Of a stretch of 64,000 nt of DNA, positions 1 through 9,788 are shown one piece after another. The stretch covers positions 3,224,001-3,288,000 of the forward strand of contig NZ_CP053896.1 of NCBI RefSeq assembly GCF_013255915.1, given 5' to 3'. Made by a program: the position numbers and the translations under genes. The DNA is from Providencia rettgeri. Lineage in GTDB: Bacteria; Pseudomonadota; Gammaproteobacteria; Enterobacterales; Enterobacteriaceae. Each line of letters opens with the position of its first letter. Position 1 is the first letter of the stretch. The notes beneath the pieces were generated by a model. That model was not told the origin of the DNA. It ran no database searches and saw only the letters and a program-made list of their open reading frames with translations.

Positions 1-754
1 GTTAAATGTTTTTTATCAACAAGCTGATGAGCACCAACTCGACTTGTCTAATTTTAAGCTAATGGACTTCGGGACACGCCGCCGTTTTTCCTACGATGTG
101 CAATCCGCCATTGTTTCGATGCTTAAACAAGAATTTCCTTACCTTGTAGGGACGAGCAATTACAAACTTGCTCACGAGTTAGGCCTAGCCCCTGTTGGCA
201 CACAAGCCCATGAGTGGTTCCAAGCCCACCAGCAAATCAGCCCTGAATTGGCAAATAGCCAACGCGAGGCATTGCAGAGCTGGCTAGATGAATACCCTAA
301 TCACTTAGGTGTCGCATTAACTGACTGTATCACCATGGATGCCTTTTTGCGTGATTTTGATGCTAACTTTGCGAACCGCTACCAAGGGTTGCGTCATGAT
401 TCAGGGGACCCGATCGAATGGGGCGAAAAAGCCATTGCTCATTACCAAAAATTGGGTATCGACCCTATGAGCAAAACACTGGTGTTCTCTGACAGCTTAG
501 ACTTACAAAAAGCACTTGAATTATATCGTTATTTCCACCAACGGATTAACCTTGTTTTTGGTATCGGCACTCGTCTAACCTGCAATATTCCGAATGTTAC
601 ACCGCTAAATATTGTGATCAAATTGGTAGAGTGCAATGGTAAGCCTGTCGCTAAGCTATCTGATAGCCCAGGAAAAACCATTTGCGAAGATGATGAGTTC
701 GTCAATCAACTCAGAAAAGCGTTCGACCTCCCTAAAATGGAAAAAGCCAGCTAA
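1..754 (+). CDS. pncB: nicotinate phosphoribosyltransferase, C-terminal part (5' end outside window)
   Basis: This enzyme joins nicotinate to PRPP, with ATP, to give nicotinate mononucleotide in NAD salvage. The reading frame is open from base 2 with no start, so the gene begins upstream; about 250 of the roughly 400 residues usual for the family are present. The family signature RHDSGDP followed by an acidic stretch lies near the middle of the visible part, and the end (a GTRLTCNIP stretch, then KLSDSPGK) matches enterobacterial PncB. The order pncB-asnS-ompF is as in E. coli. The stop codon is TAA at 752-754. An in-frame TTG near 44 is internal, not the start. Confidence 0.95.
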   Translation, partial: LNVFYQQADEHQLDLSNFKLMDFGTRRRFSYDVQSAIVSMLKQEFPYLVGTSNYKLAHELGLAPVGTQAHEWFQAHQQISPELANSQREALQSWLDEYPNHLGVALTDCITMDAFLRDFDANFANRYQGLRHDSGDPIEWGEKAIAHYQKLGIDPMSKTLVFSDSLDLQKALELYRYFHQRINLVFGIGTRLTCNIPNVTPLNIVIKLVECNGKPVAKLSDSPGKTICEDDEFVNQLRKAFDLPKMEKAS

Positions 755-771
755 TTAAGTCTCTTTTCCCT

Positions 772-810
772 AGCTCTGAGTAAGAATTTGCACTTTTCTT
801 GCCCAGAGCT
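772..810 (+). terminator. possible pncB terminator hairpin
   Basis: AGCTCTG at 772-778 pairs with CAGAGCT at 804-810, and an inner AAGAA/TTCTT can extend the stem. A C-rich then T-rich run follows at about 816-830. The loop is long, so the call is tentative. Confidence 0.4.
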
Positions 811-1080
811 TCAAAACCCCCTTTTTCTTTTATTCACTTACTATTACTATAGCTTTTAAGCTCAATAACCACGCTTCGCTTCAACAGAAATGTTTTATCG
901 CGATTTTTTACTTGTTTCCTAATAAATGGCAAGTAACATAGAGCTTTGGCCCCTGAAAAATGGGATTTCGTTAATATCCCTACTTTAACTATTTTAATCG
1001 CCATAAACCGATGACATTTTTTGAATAATATTCATAGATATAAGCGGTCGAATGGATTTAAAACAATTTGAATTACATCC

Positions 1081-1203
1081 TAAATAATTCGAGTTGTAGG
1101 AAGGCGGCAAACAAAGTGAGCCCTAGGAGCATACATAAGTATGTGACTAGGGTCGGTTTGTGAAGCCAACGCATCTACGGCTCGAAGTATGACGGATTGA
1201 GAT
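1081..1203. repeat. ERIC (enterobacterial repetitive intergenic consensus) element
   Basis: The central part contains GTGAGCCCTAGGAGCATACA and then AAGTATGTGACTAGGGT. These match the two halves of the well-known ERIC core (GTGAATCCCCAGGAGCTTAC and AAGTAAGTGACTGGGGTGAG) with few changes. The core is an inverted repeat: CATAC/GTATG and CCCTAG/CTAGGG. The length of about 123 bp fits the family's usual 120-130 bp. It occupies much of the 470-bp pncB-asnS gap and ends about 40 bp before the asnS start codon. The outer limits are estimated from memory of related copies. Confidence 0.85.
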
Positions 1204-1244
1204 AGTCGAAGTAGATATCGTTAAATATGAAGAGAGTGAATTAT

Positions 1245-2645
1245 ATGATAGTAGCGCCTGTAGTCGACGTACTGCAAGGCCGAGTGGCGGTAGGCACAGA
1301 AGTCACCGTTCAAGGCTGGGTACGTACAAGGAGAGATTCAAATGCTGGTTTTTCTTTCCTCGCCGTTTATGACGGTTCTTGCTTTAATCCGTTACAGGCT
1401 ATCATTAATAATAATTTACCTAATTATAATGACGAAGTCCTGCACCTAACAACGGGTTGTTCTGTTGAAGTTACGGGTACCGTAAAAGAATCCCCAGGCC
1501 AAGGTCAATCATTTGAGCTTGAAGCCACTGCTGTAAAAGTTGTTGGTTGGGTTGAAGACCCTGACACCTACCCAATGGCAGCGAAGCGTCATAGTGTTGA
1601 GTTTTTACGTGAAGCCGCACACTTGCGCCCACGTACTAACTTAATTGGTGCCGTTGCACGTGTGCGTCATACTTTAGCGCAAGCTATCCACCGTTTCTTT
1701 GATGAGCAAGGCTACTTCTGGGTTTCAACTCCAGTGATCACTGCCTCAGACACCGAAGGCGCGGGGGAAATGTTCCGTGTTTCTACATTGGATTACAATA
1801 ACCTGCCACGTGATGACAAAGGTGAAGTCGATTTCAGCGAAGATTTCTTTGGTCGCGAAGCTTTCTTAACCGTTTCAGGCCAACTGAACGGTGAAGCCTA
1901 TGCAACAGCGATTAGCAAAGTTTACACTTTCGGCCCAACCTTCCGTGCTGAAAACTCAAATACTAGCCGTCACTTAGCTGAATTCTGGATGGTCGAACCT
2001 GAAGTGGCATTTGCTTCTTTAGATGATGTCGCAGGCCTTGCAGAAAAAATGCTGAAATTCGCCTTCAAAGCCGCTCTTGAAGAACGCCGTGATGACTTAG
2101 AATTCTTTGCACAACGTGTTGATAAAGACGTTATCAACCGCTTAGAAAGCTTTGTTAACTCAGACTTTGCACAAGTTGATTACACGGATGCCATTAAAAT
2201 CCTAGAAACTTGTGGTCAAAAATTCGAAAACCCAGTTTATTGGGGTGTCGATATGTCGTCTGAGCACGAGCGTTACCTTGCTGAGCAACACTTTAAAGCC
2301 CCTGTGGTTGTGAAAAACTACCCGAAAGACATCAAAGCTTTCTATATGCGCCTCAATGAAGATGGAAAAACTGTTGCTGCGATGGATGTATTAGCACCGG
2401 GTATTGGCGAAATCATCGGTGGCTCACAGCGTGAAGAACGTCTTGATATGTTAGATGCCCGTCTTGAAGAAATGGGTATGAATAAAGAAGATTACTGGTG
2501 GTACCGTGATCTGCGCCGTTATGGTACCGTTCCTCACTCAGGTTTCGGCCTTGGTTTTGAGCGTTTAGTGGCTTATGTCACTGGTGTCGGTAACGTACGT
2601 GAAGTGATTCCATTCCCACGTACCCCAAGAAATGCAGCGTTCTAA
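1245..2645 (+). CDS. asnS: asparaginyl-tRNA synthetase
   Basis: Charges tRNA-Asn with asparagine in the cytoplasm. The protein has an N-terminal OB-fold anticodon-binding domain (about residues 15-100, with [11 protein letters not shown]) and a class II catalytic core. Motif 2 appears as [15 protein letters not shown] and motif 3 as GFGLGFERL near the C-terminus. The start chosen is ATG 1245, which gives 466 residues as in E. coli, with AGAGAG at 1231-1236 as ribosome binding site. An in-frame ATG at 1227 would add six residues and has no better site. The gene lies just downstream of an ERIC element and is followed by a strong terminator. Confidence 0.97.
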   Translation: MIVAPVVDVLQGRVAVGTEVTVQGWVRTRRDSNAGFSFLAVYDGSCFNPLQAIINNNLPNYNDEVLHLTTGCSVEVTGTVKESPGQGQSFELEATAVKVVGWVEDPDTYPMAAKRHSVEFLREAAHLRPRTNLIGAVARVRHTLAQAIHRFFDEQGYFWVSTPVITASDTEGAGEMFRVSTLDYNNLPRDDKGEVDFSEDFFGREAFLTVSGQLNGEAYATAISKVYTFGPTFRAENSNTSRHLAEFWMVEPEVAFASLDDVAGLAEKMLKFAFKAALEERRDDLEFFAQRVDKDVINRLESFVNSDFAQVDYTDAIKILETCGQKFENPVYWGVDMSSEHERYLAEQHFKAPVVVKNYPKDIKAFYMRLNEDGKTVAAMDVLAPGIGEIIGGSQREERLDMLDARLEEMGMNKEDYWWYRDLRRYGTVPHSGFGLGFERLVAYVTGVGNVREVIPFPRTPRNAAF

Positions 2646-2677
2646 TAACTGCTTTTCTATGTTAACACCTTAATATA

Positions 2678-2705
2678 CGGGCCAACTAATGTTGGCCCGT
2701 TACTT
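2678..2705 (+). terminator. asnS terminator
   Basis: CGGGCCAAC (2678-2686), a TAAT loop and GTTGGCCCG (2691-2699) form a perfect 9-bp stem followed by a T-rich tail. Confidence 0.9.
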
Positions 2706-3008
2706 TTCAGTCCTAATATACTTTCACTATACAACTATCTCATCTTGTTACATCAAATTACAGCCACATGATAACCAGGTCACAATTTTTACGTTATCAC
2801 CTTATTATTCTCCGTAAACAGCCAGCAATCTGCTACCGCTAAGAATAATCTGCTTTTTAATCTCACTATTCTCTTTTTACTGGTGATAAATAACCGCTTT
2901 GCATTCGCTAAACTGCTCAAAAAAAACTCAATTTGTCTTTTGAAAAAGTTCCCTAATTTTTGTAATATTTTTTAAACTGGTACGATGAGTGGTTGTTTAT
3001 TGAGCTAT

Positions 3009-3073
3009 TTTTTACATTTTGAAACATCTAGTTACCATTTGTTTCAGAATCTTTGATTTTGTAGCACTTTGAG
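3009..3073 (+). promoter_or_regulatory. OmpR-binding region upstream of the porin gene
   Basis: TTTACATTTTGAAACATC (3011-3028) and TTTGATTTTGTAGCACTTTG (3052-3071) closely resemble the OmpR sites upstream of E. coli ompF, where one site ends in TTTGTAGCACTTTC. Their spacing and their place about 150-200 bp before the start codon also match. OmpR binding is inferred from this resemblance, not measured. Confidence 0.7.
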
Positions 3074-3104
3074 GGTAGATAATTTTATTTAGCAATGGAA
3101 CACT

Positions 3105-3213
3105 GGTCGCCGACATAGACGACACTAATCTCTCACAAATAGTTCCAATTATTTTTTGCGAATTATTTTTGGCAGTGGCAGGTGTCCGAATAACACCAAT
3201 GAGGGTAATAATA
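3105..3213 (+). promoter_or_regulatory. conserved ompF 5' leader, probable MicF target
   Basis: The leader shares blocks with the E. coli ompF leader as I recall it: CTCTCACAAATAGTTCC, GGCAGTGGCAGGTGTC (about 3171-3186) and ATGAGGGTAATAATAATG at the start. In E. coli the last block pairs with the antisense RNA MicF. The ribosome binding site GAGGGT lies at 3201-3206. No micF gene is in this window, so the pairing is inferred. Confidence 0.6.
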
Positions 3214-4308
3214 ATGATGAAACGCAATATTCTTGCAATGGTTATCCCAGCTCTGTTAGCTGCTGGTGCAGCAAACGCAGCTGAAGTATACAACAAAGAC
3301 GGCAACAAATTAGACGTTTACGGTAAAGTTGACGTTCGTCACTATTTCGCTAAAGGCGATAGCGGCCAAGACGGTGATGATTCACGCGTTCGTTTAGGCG
3401 TTAAAGGTGATACTCAAATCACTGACCAACTGTCAGGTTTTGGTCGTTTCGAGTGGGAAACTAAAACTAATAAAGCAGAAGATGAAGGCGAAAACAAAAA
3501 CCGTTTAGCATATGCTGGCCTGAAGTTTGCTGATTTCGGCTCAATTGACTACGGCCGTAACTACGGTGTGGTTTATGACACGAACGCATGGACCGACGTA
3601 TTCCCATTATGGGGTGCGGACACTATGGCTCAGTCTGATAACTTTATGACTAGCCGTAACCGTAACCTATTAACTTACCGTAACAACAACGCTTTCGGTT
3701 ATGTTGATGGCCTGAGTTTCGCTCTGCAATATCAAGGTAAAAACGGTGACGACAACCTGTCAGCTTCTAAAAGCGGTATCCGTAAAGACAACGGTGACGG
3801 TTTCGGTTTCTCAACAGCTTATGACTTAGGCTGGGGCGTATCACTGGGTGGTGGTTACTCTAGTTCTTCACGTACTCCAAACCAAAAAGATTTATCTACT
3901 GCTGGCGGTAACAAAGCTCAAGCATGGAACGTTGGTGGTAAATTCGATGCTAACAATGTTTACTTAGCAGCTATGTACGGTCAAACTCAAAACATGACTC
4001 GTTATGGCAACAAGTCTAATGCTATTGCTAACAAAACTGAAAACGTTGAATTAGTAGCACAATACCTGTTCGATTTCGGTTTAAAACCATCTATCGGTTA
4101 TAACCAATCTAAAGGTAAAGACTTAGGTGCATACGGTAATAAAGACCTAGTGAAATACATCTCTGTAGGTTCTTACTACTACTTCAACAAAAACATGTCT
4201 GCAGTTGTTGATTACAAAATCAACCTGTTAAAAGACAACACTTTCACTGACCAAAATGGTATCAACACTGATAACGTAGTTGGTTTAGGTTTAGTTTACC
4301 AATTCTAA
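3214..4308 (+). CDS. ompF: OmpF/OmpC-family general porin
   Basis: Trimeric outer-membrane beta-barrel porin for small hydrophilic solutes, including many beta-lactams. Translation from ATG 3214 gives 364 residues starting [20 protein letters not shown], a signal peptide cut after residue 22 ([11 protein letters not shown]). Family features follow: [12 protein letters not shown], the constriction-loop region around [12 protein letters not shown], and the terminal phenylalanine in LGLVYQF. The position between asnS and aspC is the E. coli ompF position, and the leader is conserved, so orthology with ompF is well supported. The name Omp-Pst used for Providencia stuartii porins may apply. A strong terminator follows. 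Confidence 0.93.
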   Translation: MMKRNILAMVIPALLAAGAANAAEVYNKDGNKLDVYGKVDVRHYFAKGDSGQDGDDSRVRLGVKGDTQITDQLSGFGRFEWETKTNKAEDEGENKNRLAYAGLKFADFGSIDYGRNYGVVYDTNAWTDVFPLWGADTMAQSDNFMTSRNRNLLTYRNNNAFGYVDGLSFALQYQGKNGDDNLSASKSGIRKDNGDGFGFSTAYDLGWGVSLGGGYSSSSRTPNQKDLSTAGGNKAQAWNVGGKFDANNVYLAAMYGQTQNMTRYGNKSNAIANKTENVELVAQYLFDFGLKPSIGYNQSKGKDLGAYGNKDLVKYISVGSYYYFNKNMSAVVDYKINLLKDNTFTDQNGINTDNVVGLGLVYQF

Positions 4309-4353
4309 TTATCAGTTAACTGATAAGCTAGAAAACGGTAACATGTTTTTGCA

Positions 4354-4378
4354 AGCAGCGCTTCGGCGCTGCTTTTTT
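4354..4378 (+). terminator. porin gene terminator
   Basis: AGCAGCGC, a TTCG tetraloop and GCGCTGCT (4354-4373) are followed by T residues: a textbook intrinsic terminator. Confidence 0.95.
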
Positions 4379-4719
4379 ATTTCGCTCTCCCCGCCTCAAA
4401 TTTCCTCCCCCTAAAAAAACCTAAATTATCTGTAAGACAGACTGATTCACCGCCTTTATAGATATTTATGGTTAGATTACATGCAATTCCTACCTAGTTC
4501 ACAAGATCTCGCCGATTTTTGGTAAAACGGTTGGCAAAAAGCCTTTATCACGTTACCCTGAGAACTCGACTCGTTCGACTAAACCCGTTTTCAGCTACAC
4601 CCGCGAGTTTCGTATGGTATGGGCAGATTACAAGCAAGGATAGCCAACCGCATTCTCACTTATGCCTTCATACCTTAGGAACTGTGTGGGTACCACTACA
4701 GAGCTTTGGAATCGACAAC
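4379..4719. other. aspC upstream region
   Basis: This stretch of about 340 bp runs from the porin terminator to the aspC start. The aspC frame stays open upstream to 4519, but the extra 67 codons have no counterpart in AspC and look like untranslated leader. I see no clear promoter or operator. Confidence 0.5.
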
Positions 4720-5910
4720 ATGTTTGAAAAAATTACTTCTGCCCCTGCTGACCCAATCTTAGGTCTTGCTGATAGTTTCCGTGCTGATCCCCGCGATAAT
4801 AAAATCAACTTAGGTATTGGCGTCTATAAAGACGAATCAGGGAAAACCCCTGTGCTTGATACCGTTAAAAAAGCAGAAAAATTCCTGCTGGATAACGAAA
4901 ACACCAAAAACTATCTTGCGATTAGCGGAATGCCAGAGTTCGGCCGTGTAACACAAGAACTGTTATTCGGTGCACAACATGAAATTGTCACCTCAAAACG
5001 TGCACGTACAGCGCAAGCACCCGGCGGTACTGGTGCCCTGCGTATCGCAGCTGATTTTATTGCGAAGCAAACTAATGCAAAACGCGTTTGGATCAGCAAC
5101 CCAACTTGGCCTAATCACAAAAATATTTTTGAAGCGGCTGGCTTAGAAGTGCTGACCTACAATTACTATGATGCAGCCAACCACGGTATGGATTTCGACG
5201 GTATGCTTAACAGCCTGTCATCCGCTGTTGCTGGCGATGTGATTGTTCTACACGGTTGCTGCCATAACCCAACGGGTATTGACCCAACTGCTGAGCAATG
5301 GACAAAGCTGGCGGCATTATGTGCGGAAAAAGGTTTATTGCCGGTTTTTGACTTTGCTTACCAAGGTTTCGCAAAAGGCTTAGATGAAGATGCCGAAGGC
5401 CTGCGTATTTTCACCAAAAACAACCCTGAAATGATTGTGGCGAGCTCATTCTCTAAAAACTTCGGTCTATACAATGAGCGTGTTGGTGCTTGTACAATCA
5501 TTGCCAAAGACAGTGACAACGCAGAGCGTGCATTTAGTCAAGCGAAAGCGGTTATTCGCGCAAACTACTCAAACCCACCAGCGCACGGTGCTGCAGTGGT
5601 AACAACCATCCTTTCTGATGACGTATTAAAAGCTGAGTGGATCCAAGAGTTAACCGCAATGCGTGAGCGTATTAAACGCATGCGCCAACTGTTAGTGAAA
5701 ACATTGGAAGAAAAAGGCGCTAAACAGGACTTTAGCTTCATTATCAACCAAAACGGTATGTTCTCCTTCAGTGGCCTAACAAAAGAGCAGGTAGAGCGTC
5801 TACGTAGCGAATTTGGTATCTATGCCGTAAGCTCTGGCCGTATTAACGTGGCAGGCTTAACATTAGAGAACATGGTTCCATTATGTGATGCCATCGTTAA
5901 AGTGCTGTAA
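4720..5910 (+). CDS. aspC: aromatic/aspartate aminotransferase
   Basis: PLP enzyme exchanging amino groups between aspartate and 2-oxoglutarate; it also handles aromatic amino acids. Start ATG 4720 gives 396 residues, the E. coli length, beginning [18 protein letters not shown]. Visible fold-type I features are the [12 protein letters not shown] stretch, DFAYQGFA with the PLP-contacting Asp and Tyr, the Schiff-base lysine in [15 protein letters not shown], and the substrate-carboxylate Arg in SSGRINVAG near the end. Only a weak TGGA (4707-4710) precedes the start. The gene is monocistronic between two terminators, in the same place as in E. coli. Confidence 0.96.
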   Translation: MFEKITSAPADPILGLADSFRADPRDNKINLGIGVYKDESGKTPVLDTVKKAEKFLLDNENTKNYLAISGMPEFGRVTQELLFGAQHEIVTSKRARTAQAPGGTGALRIAADFIAKQTNAKRVWISNPTWPNHKNIFEAAGLEVLTYNYYDAANHGMDFDGMLNSLSSAVAGDVIVLHGCCHNPTGIDPTAEQWTKLAALCAEKGLLPVFDFAYQGFAKGLDEDAEGLRIFTKNNPEMIVASSFSKNFGLYNERVGACTIIAKDSDNAERAFSQAKAVIRANYSNPPAHGAAVVTTILSDDVLKAEWIQELTAMRERIKRMRQLLVKTLEEKGAKQDFSFIINQNGMFSFSGLTKEQVERLRSEFGIYAVSSGRINVAGLTLENMVPLCDAIVKVL

Positions 5911-5939
5911 TCATTACATAGCACATGCTATCTAATACA

Positions 5940-5964
5940 AAAGGCACCTGACTAGGTGCCTTTT
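5940..5964 (+). terminator. aspC terminator
   Basis: AAAGGCACCT, a GACT loop and AGGTGCCTTTT form a perfect stem with a T tail. The A-rich 5' side may also let it serve gloC, which converges from the other strand. Confidence 0.93.
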
Positions 5965-5994
5965 ACGTCAAACTGTTAACCACTTAAAAATCAA

Positions 5995-6642
5995 TTACCA
6001 AACAGGTAACTCATCTTGTAAGAAAGGGTTTGTTTTTCGTTCAAAACCGAGATTAGACATCGGCCCATGACCAGGAATAAATTGATAATCATCGCCAAGC
6101 GGTAATACTTTGTTTTTAATTGATGAAATTAAATCTTGATGATTACCTCGTGGGAAATCACTACGACCAACACCACCTTTGAATAATACATCACCCATGG
6201 AAATTAATTTATCAGCATGGTTCACAAAAATAATATGACCGGGCGTATGGCCAGGACAATGCAGTACATCAAATGTAATATTGCCACAAGTCACTTTGTC
6301 CCCTTCTTCTAACCAGTAATCTGGTGTGAAGTCAGGGCATTCGCCTATATAAAACATTGCATTTTGCTCTGCGAGGTTTTCAATCCAAAAGGCGTCTTCT
6401 TTTTGTGGACCATAAATAGGCACTGAAAAGTGCTTAGAAAGGGTAGCCGATGCACCGATATGATCAGAGTGACCATGCGTTAACAGAATTTTAGTTAACT
6501 TCAGCCCAAGGTTTTCAATAGCAGAAATTAATTTTTCAGCTTCTCCGCCGGGGTCAACAACGACTGCATCTAACGTATTTTCATCCCAAATAACGTGGCA
6601 ATTTTGCATAAATGGTGTTACTGGGATAATAGTATATTTCAT
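5995..6642 (-). CDS. gloC: hydroxyacylglutathione hydrolase, type II glyoxalase GloC
   Basis: Metallo-beta-lactamase-fold thioesterase that hydrolyses S-lactoylglutathione in methylglyoxal detoxification. It is 215 residues, the same as E. coli GloC (YcbL). The zinc motif THGHSDHIG appears near residue 55; later ligands lie in CPGHTPGH, in the [13 protein letters not shown] stretch and in FIPGHGP near the end. It lacks the long C-terminal domain of GloB, which is typical of this shorter class. It precedes mepK and ldtD in the E. coli order, on the strand opposite to aspC. Confidence 0.95.
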   Translation of the reverse strand: MKYTIIPVTPFMQNCHVIWDENTLDAVVVDPGGEAEKLISAIENLGLKLTKILLTHGHSDHIGASATLSKHFSVPIYGPQKEDAFWIENLAEQNAMFYIGECPDFTPDYWLEEGDKVTCGNITFDVLHCPGHTPGHIIFVNHADKLISMGDVLFKGGVGRSDFPRGNHQDLISSIKNKVLPLGDDYQFIPGHGPMSNLGFERKTNPFLQDELPVW

Positions 6643-6681
6643 CGAGCAATTACTCCATAATCTGTGTCACCTATGCACAGA

Positions 6682-7230
6682 TTACCATGTTCTTGCAGGC
6701 CCTGTATCAATATGTATAAAATTGCTTCGAGGATAATAACCAACACCACCTGCTTTCATTTTCAGCGCAGCTTTACGGATATTACTCAATTGTAACCCTT
6801 CGATATGGAAATCCATCGCCTGCCCGCGTGTGTGGTAGCTTTTCTTTGCCACCCCAGAGCTTTTACTGCGTAATTTATTATTAGTCTCTAAAGAACGATA
6901 ACCAGAGATCAGTTGGACAGGTTTGTTTGTTCCCATCATCATTTGTAATAAATAGATTTGCTCAAACAATTTTGGGTCAATAGTTTTCACTTTGTCGCAA
7001 CGATAATCACGGAAAAAATGATTTAAACGTGCTAGTTCAGACTTATTATAACGCCGCCCGTCAAAAAATTCGGTTTTTAACGATTCGCCTGTATTAATGT
7101 TTTGAAAACGCAAAATTCGTGGTCGAGGGGTCGTCATTGCAGCAAAGACATGGCTTGGTAATAAACTAAGGCCAATCGTTGCAGCCCCAATACCTAACCA
7201 CTTTCTGCGGGATTGATCAATTATATCCAT
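6682..7230 (-). CDS. mepK: murein endopeptidase MepK (DUF882, Tat-exported)
   Basis: Periplasmic peptidase of the M15 type that cleaves meso-DAP-meso-DAP (3-3) cross-links in peptidoglycan. Start ATG 7230 gives 182 residues as in E. coli MepK (YcbK); the frame stays open 18 codons further, but that extension has no family counterpart. The N-terminus has a twin-arginine signal (SRRKWLGIG, then a hydrophobic stretch ending VFAA). Zinc-site residues are visible in SYHTRGQAMDFHIEG and FIHIDTGPARTW. It neighbours ldtD, which makes the 3-3 links this enzyme cuts, so the two form a maker-cutter pair. Confidence 0.93.
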   Translation of the reverse strand: MDIIDQSRRKWLGIGAATIGLSLLPSHVFAAMTTPRPRILRFQNINTGESLKTEFFDGRRYNKSELARLNHFFRDYRCDKVKTIDPKLFEQIYLLQMMMGTNKPVQLISGYRSLETNNKLRSKSSGVAKKSYHTRGQAMDFHIEGLQLSNIRKAALKMKAGGVGYYPRSNFIHIDTGPARTW

Positions 7231-7619
7231 AGGTGATAGCTCAGACTCTAATAATTTCAGTATTAATCGATAAAATTTTGGCAACCTATTGAGTCTAGCA
7301 AATCATGCTTAGCTTTAATGTATAATTATGTAAAGATATGCATACTTAACAGGAATTTTATTGCAGTTTTCGTCAGTAATAGAGTTTTGTCACTCAAACT
7401 GCTCGAAACATGCAATCTTAGACACAAAATATGCTGCCTTTATCAAAGTAAGTAAAATAGCCATAGCTGAATAACTATAAAGCAATGGAATAAACAGGAT
7501 AAAAACGGAGAATAGAGGAAACGTCACGGAATGAAAATTTACGAAGAACTATGTTCAGGCCGTTAATACGTAAAATAATTAAGGGGAGAAAACTCCCCCT
7601 TATAAATTAAAACTCACAA
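7231..7619. other. mepK-ldtD intergenic region
   Basis: An AT-rich spacer of about 390 bp with the ldtD terminator at its right end and presumably the mepK promoter at its left. No small gene with a convincing start and ribosome binding site was seen. Confidence 0.5.
7581..7602 (-). terminator. ldtD terminator
   Basis: On the minus strand AAGGGGGA and TCTCCCCTT pair around a short T-rich loop and are followed by AATTATTTT. It lies 18 bp after the ldtD stop. Confidence 0.75.
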
Positions 7620-9371
7620 TTAGTGTAAAATCTTTTTCAACATTGGCAAATATTTATCTGCATTATCAATAGAATTATCATACTGATAAATATCTGCTCG
7701 ATATTGTGGCTGTTGGTCTTTATCTACCCAAGCCGTTTGGTAGTACAGAAAAACTGGGATTCTATCTGGTATATTCACATACCGTGTTGACCCCTCTTTC
7801 AATGCACCGTCAATTCGTTTTTGTTCCCAACCTGCATCACCTAACAAAATACTGGCTAACTCACTTGCTTTATTCACACGCACACATCCAGAGCTTATTG
7901 CACGTGCATTACGATTAAACAAACTATGGTTTGGTGTATCGTGTAAATAAATCGCATCTGAACTCGGCATATTAAACTTATAGCGCCCTAATGAGTTAGT
8001 TGGGCCCGGAGCTTGTCGAATTCGATATGGGAAATTAGCTGGGGTGATATTATCCCAGTCAATAGCATATGGGTTGATTTCATATGAATCAGCCCCCCAA
8101 CCAGAATAAACCGTATAGCCTTTTCGACTAAAATAACTTGGGTCTTGCTTCCCTTTTGGGGCGATATCTTTACGTGCCATACTGGTTGGCACACTCCAAG
8201 GCGGGTTAATTACCACGTTATTTAGCGCACTGCTCATGATCGGTGTTTTGCGATCTGCACGACCAACAATCACTTTAGAATCTAAAATGACTTCGTCATT
8301 TAAATAGAAATCTAAAGAGTAGCCAGGAATATTAACTAATATTCCTGTACCACTACTTGCAGGAATAATACGTAAACGTTGGATATTAAGCGCCATTAAA
8401 CCTGCTTTTTGTTTTGGCTGCATATTTAACCAAACACGCGTGCCTTTTCCAACTACACCGTCGGCCTCTAAACCATATTGTAATTGGAATTTTTTTACAG
8501 CATCAACGAGTTCTTGGTCATATACTTTGGACACGGTACTTGCAAGTGCATCACTTGGCTCTGTTGGTTCGACGGTTTGTTCAACTGCCAGTTCTGCAAC
8601 TTGAGCCATTGTTTCAGGAGGGGCAACTTCTTCGGTTACATTTCCACCCTCAAGTAACCCTTCACGTTGTAAGATTTGACGTAACATAACCACATCATCG
8701 CTAGACTGCCCTGGTTTTAATGTTTTTGTTCCTACTATTTCTAGGTTATCTTCAGGCATCGCCAATAATTTCAACATTTCCTTGCGCATTGGCAGGTACA
8801 TTGGATGATTCGGTGCCTGTGATTTAACCCAACTACTTAGGTTATTAGATTCAACGGCATCTAGCCATGGTTTCATTTGAGCCGTTGTTGGAGCAATAAT
8901 TTTATATGGCCGATTAGTATATAGCCAGTACTGCCCGCTCGCCTCTATTGATGATAAATACTGTAAATAGCCAAGCATGGCATCAGATAAAATAACGTCG
9001 CGGCCCAGTTCATTTAACTGGTTATTTTCCAGTATTGCCAACCATTCCCCAAATTGAGGCTGAACCCCAGCAAGGGATAATTCTGCCAATTGTTGTTGAA
9101 ATTGGCTAATTGCCGTTTCATCTTGCCACAATAGCTGCATTTGCCTATCAGCATATAGTTTTGCTAATTGCGTAGAAAAAATAGGTTTCACATCCGTAGG
9201 AAGTGATTGTGTTATTTTTACTAAACTTTCTGTTGGTGTAACTGGAGCTACCGCTTGAACTTCAGAAACACTTTGCTGCGTATTTTCTTCATTTGAAAAT
9301 GCAGGAAACTGTAACGCCATCAACCCGCATATTACTGAGACTTGCAGAGCTCGCACTCTTCTCTTTGCCAT
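7620..9371 (-). CDS. ldtD: L,D-transpeptidase LdtD (YcbB)
   Basis: Periplasmic enzyme forming 3-3 peptidoglycan cross-links; the family can bypass penicillin-binding proteins and confer beta-lactam tolerance. The protein has 583 residues, somewhat shorter than E. coli LdtD (615). An N-terminal signal segment (residues about 8-26) is followed by a scaffold domain, a peptidoglycan-binding repeat (VKKFQLQYGLEADGVVGKGT, about 290-310) and the YkuD catalytic domain. The active-site motif SSGCVRV has its Cys at about residue 496, with the partner His in YLHDTPN upstream. A low-complexity Glu/Pro/Val linker near residues 245-275 is poorly conserved. GGTGG precedes the start. Confidence 0.95.
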   Translation of the reverse strand: MAKRRVRALQVSVICGLMALQFPAFSNEENTQQSVSEVQAVAPVTPTESLVKITQSLPTDVKPIFSTQLAKLYADRQMQLLWQDETAISQFQQQLAELSLAGVQPQFGEWLAILENNQLNELGRDVILSDAMLGYLQYLSSIEASGQYWLYTNRPYKIIAPTTAQMKPWLDAVESNNLSSWVKSQAPNHPMYLPMRKEMLKLLAMPEDNLEIVGTKTLKPGQSSDDVVMLRQILQREGLLEGGNVTEEVAPPETMAQVAELAVEQTVEPTEPSDALASTVSKVYDQELVDAVKKFQLQYGLEADGVVGKGTRVWLNMQPKQKAGLMALNIQRLRIIPASSGTGILVNIPGYSLDFYLNDEVILDSKVIVGRADRKTPIMSSALNNVVINPPWSVPTSMARKDIAPKGKQDPSYFSRKGYTVYSGWGADSYEINPYAIDWDNITPANFPYRIRQAPGPTNSLGRYKFNMPSSDAIYLHDTPNHSLFNRNARAISSGCVRVNKASELASILLGDAGWEQKRIDGALKEGSTRYVNIPDRIPVFLYYQTAWVDKDQQPQYRADIYQYDNSIDNADKYLPMLKKILH

Positions 9372-9648
9372 ACATCCACCTTAATTAACTACATGGATAA
9401 CAATATTTTTTATTATAATTACAATTTTATTGTATTTAATTTTAGCAGTAATGTTATAGGAATAGACTAATTTTCCTTTTTTTCGGATTATAGACAGATA
9501 ACCATCACCTAATGAGAAAAAGAATTATTTTCATTATAGGTGGGTATTTATTGGTGCTTTAAACATAGATGAATTTTATTTTAATTAAAAGCGTTACCTA
9601 ATGCTTTCTTTCTCATTTAATTCCCATATAGAAAAAGAGGTTTTTATC

Positions 9649-9690
9649 ATGAAAAAATATGTTTTAAACATCGGGTTTTATTCAAATTAA
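9649..9690 (+). CDS. possible 13-residue micro-ORF
   Basis: ATG at 9649 opens a 13-codon frame (MKKYVLNIGFYSN, stop TAA) with AAGAGG at 9635-9640 at good spacing (8 bases). It stands alone on the plus strand between minus-strand genes. No similarity is known to me and chance is quite possible in such AT-rich DNA. Confidence 0.2.
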   Translation: MKKYVLNIGFYSN

Positions 9691-9734
9691 TTAATAATCT
9701 TGTTAAATTGCATTTGCACTATTTGTTAAATACA

Positions 9735-9768
9735 AGAAAACCGATATTTATTCCTAAATACCGGCTTT
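9735..9768 (-). terminator. mukB terminator
   Basis: On the minus strand CCGGTATTTA, a GGAA loop and TAAATATCGG form a near-perfect 10-bp stem followed by TTTTC. It lies just after the mukB stop. Confidence 0.85.
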
Positions 9769-9788
9769 CATTTCATTCACAAAAACTA

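Larger units (their letters stand above)
9372..9788. other. ldtD-mukB intergenic region with imperfect inverted repeat
   Basis: A very AT-rich 417-bp spacer between two minus-strand genes. It contains an imperfect inverted repeat at 9506-9542 (CACCTAATGA against TCATTATAGGTG), a possible 13-codon reading frame on the plus strand (9649-9690) and the mukB terminator. Confidence 0.5.

Noticed and set aside
3012-3308. Minus-strand reading frame over the porin leader
   Set aside because: It overlaps a conserved regulatory region and the porin signal peptide on the other strand, with no start signal or family resemblance.
4519-4719. N-terminal extension of AspC
   Set aside because: The frame is open, but the 67 residues match nothing in AspC proteins, have no good start and precede an ATG that gives exactly the family length.
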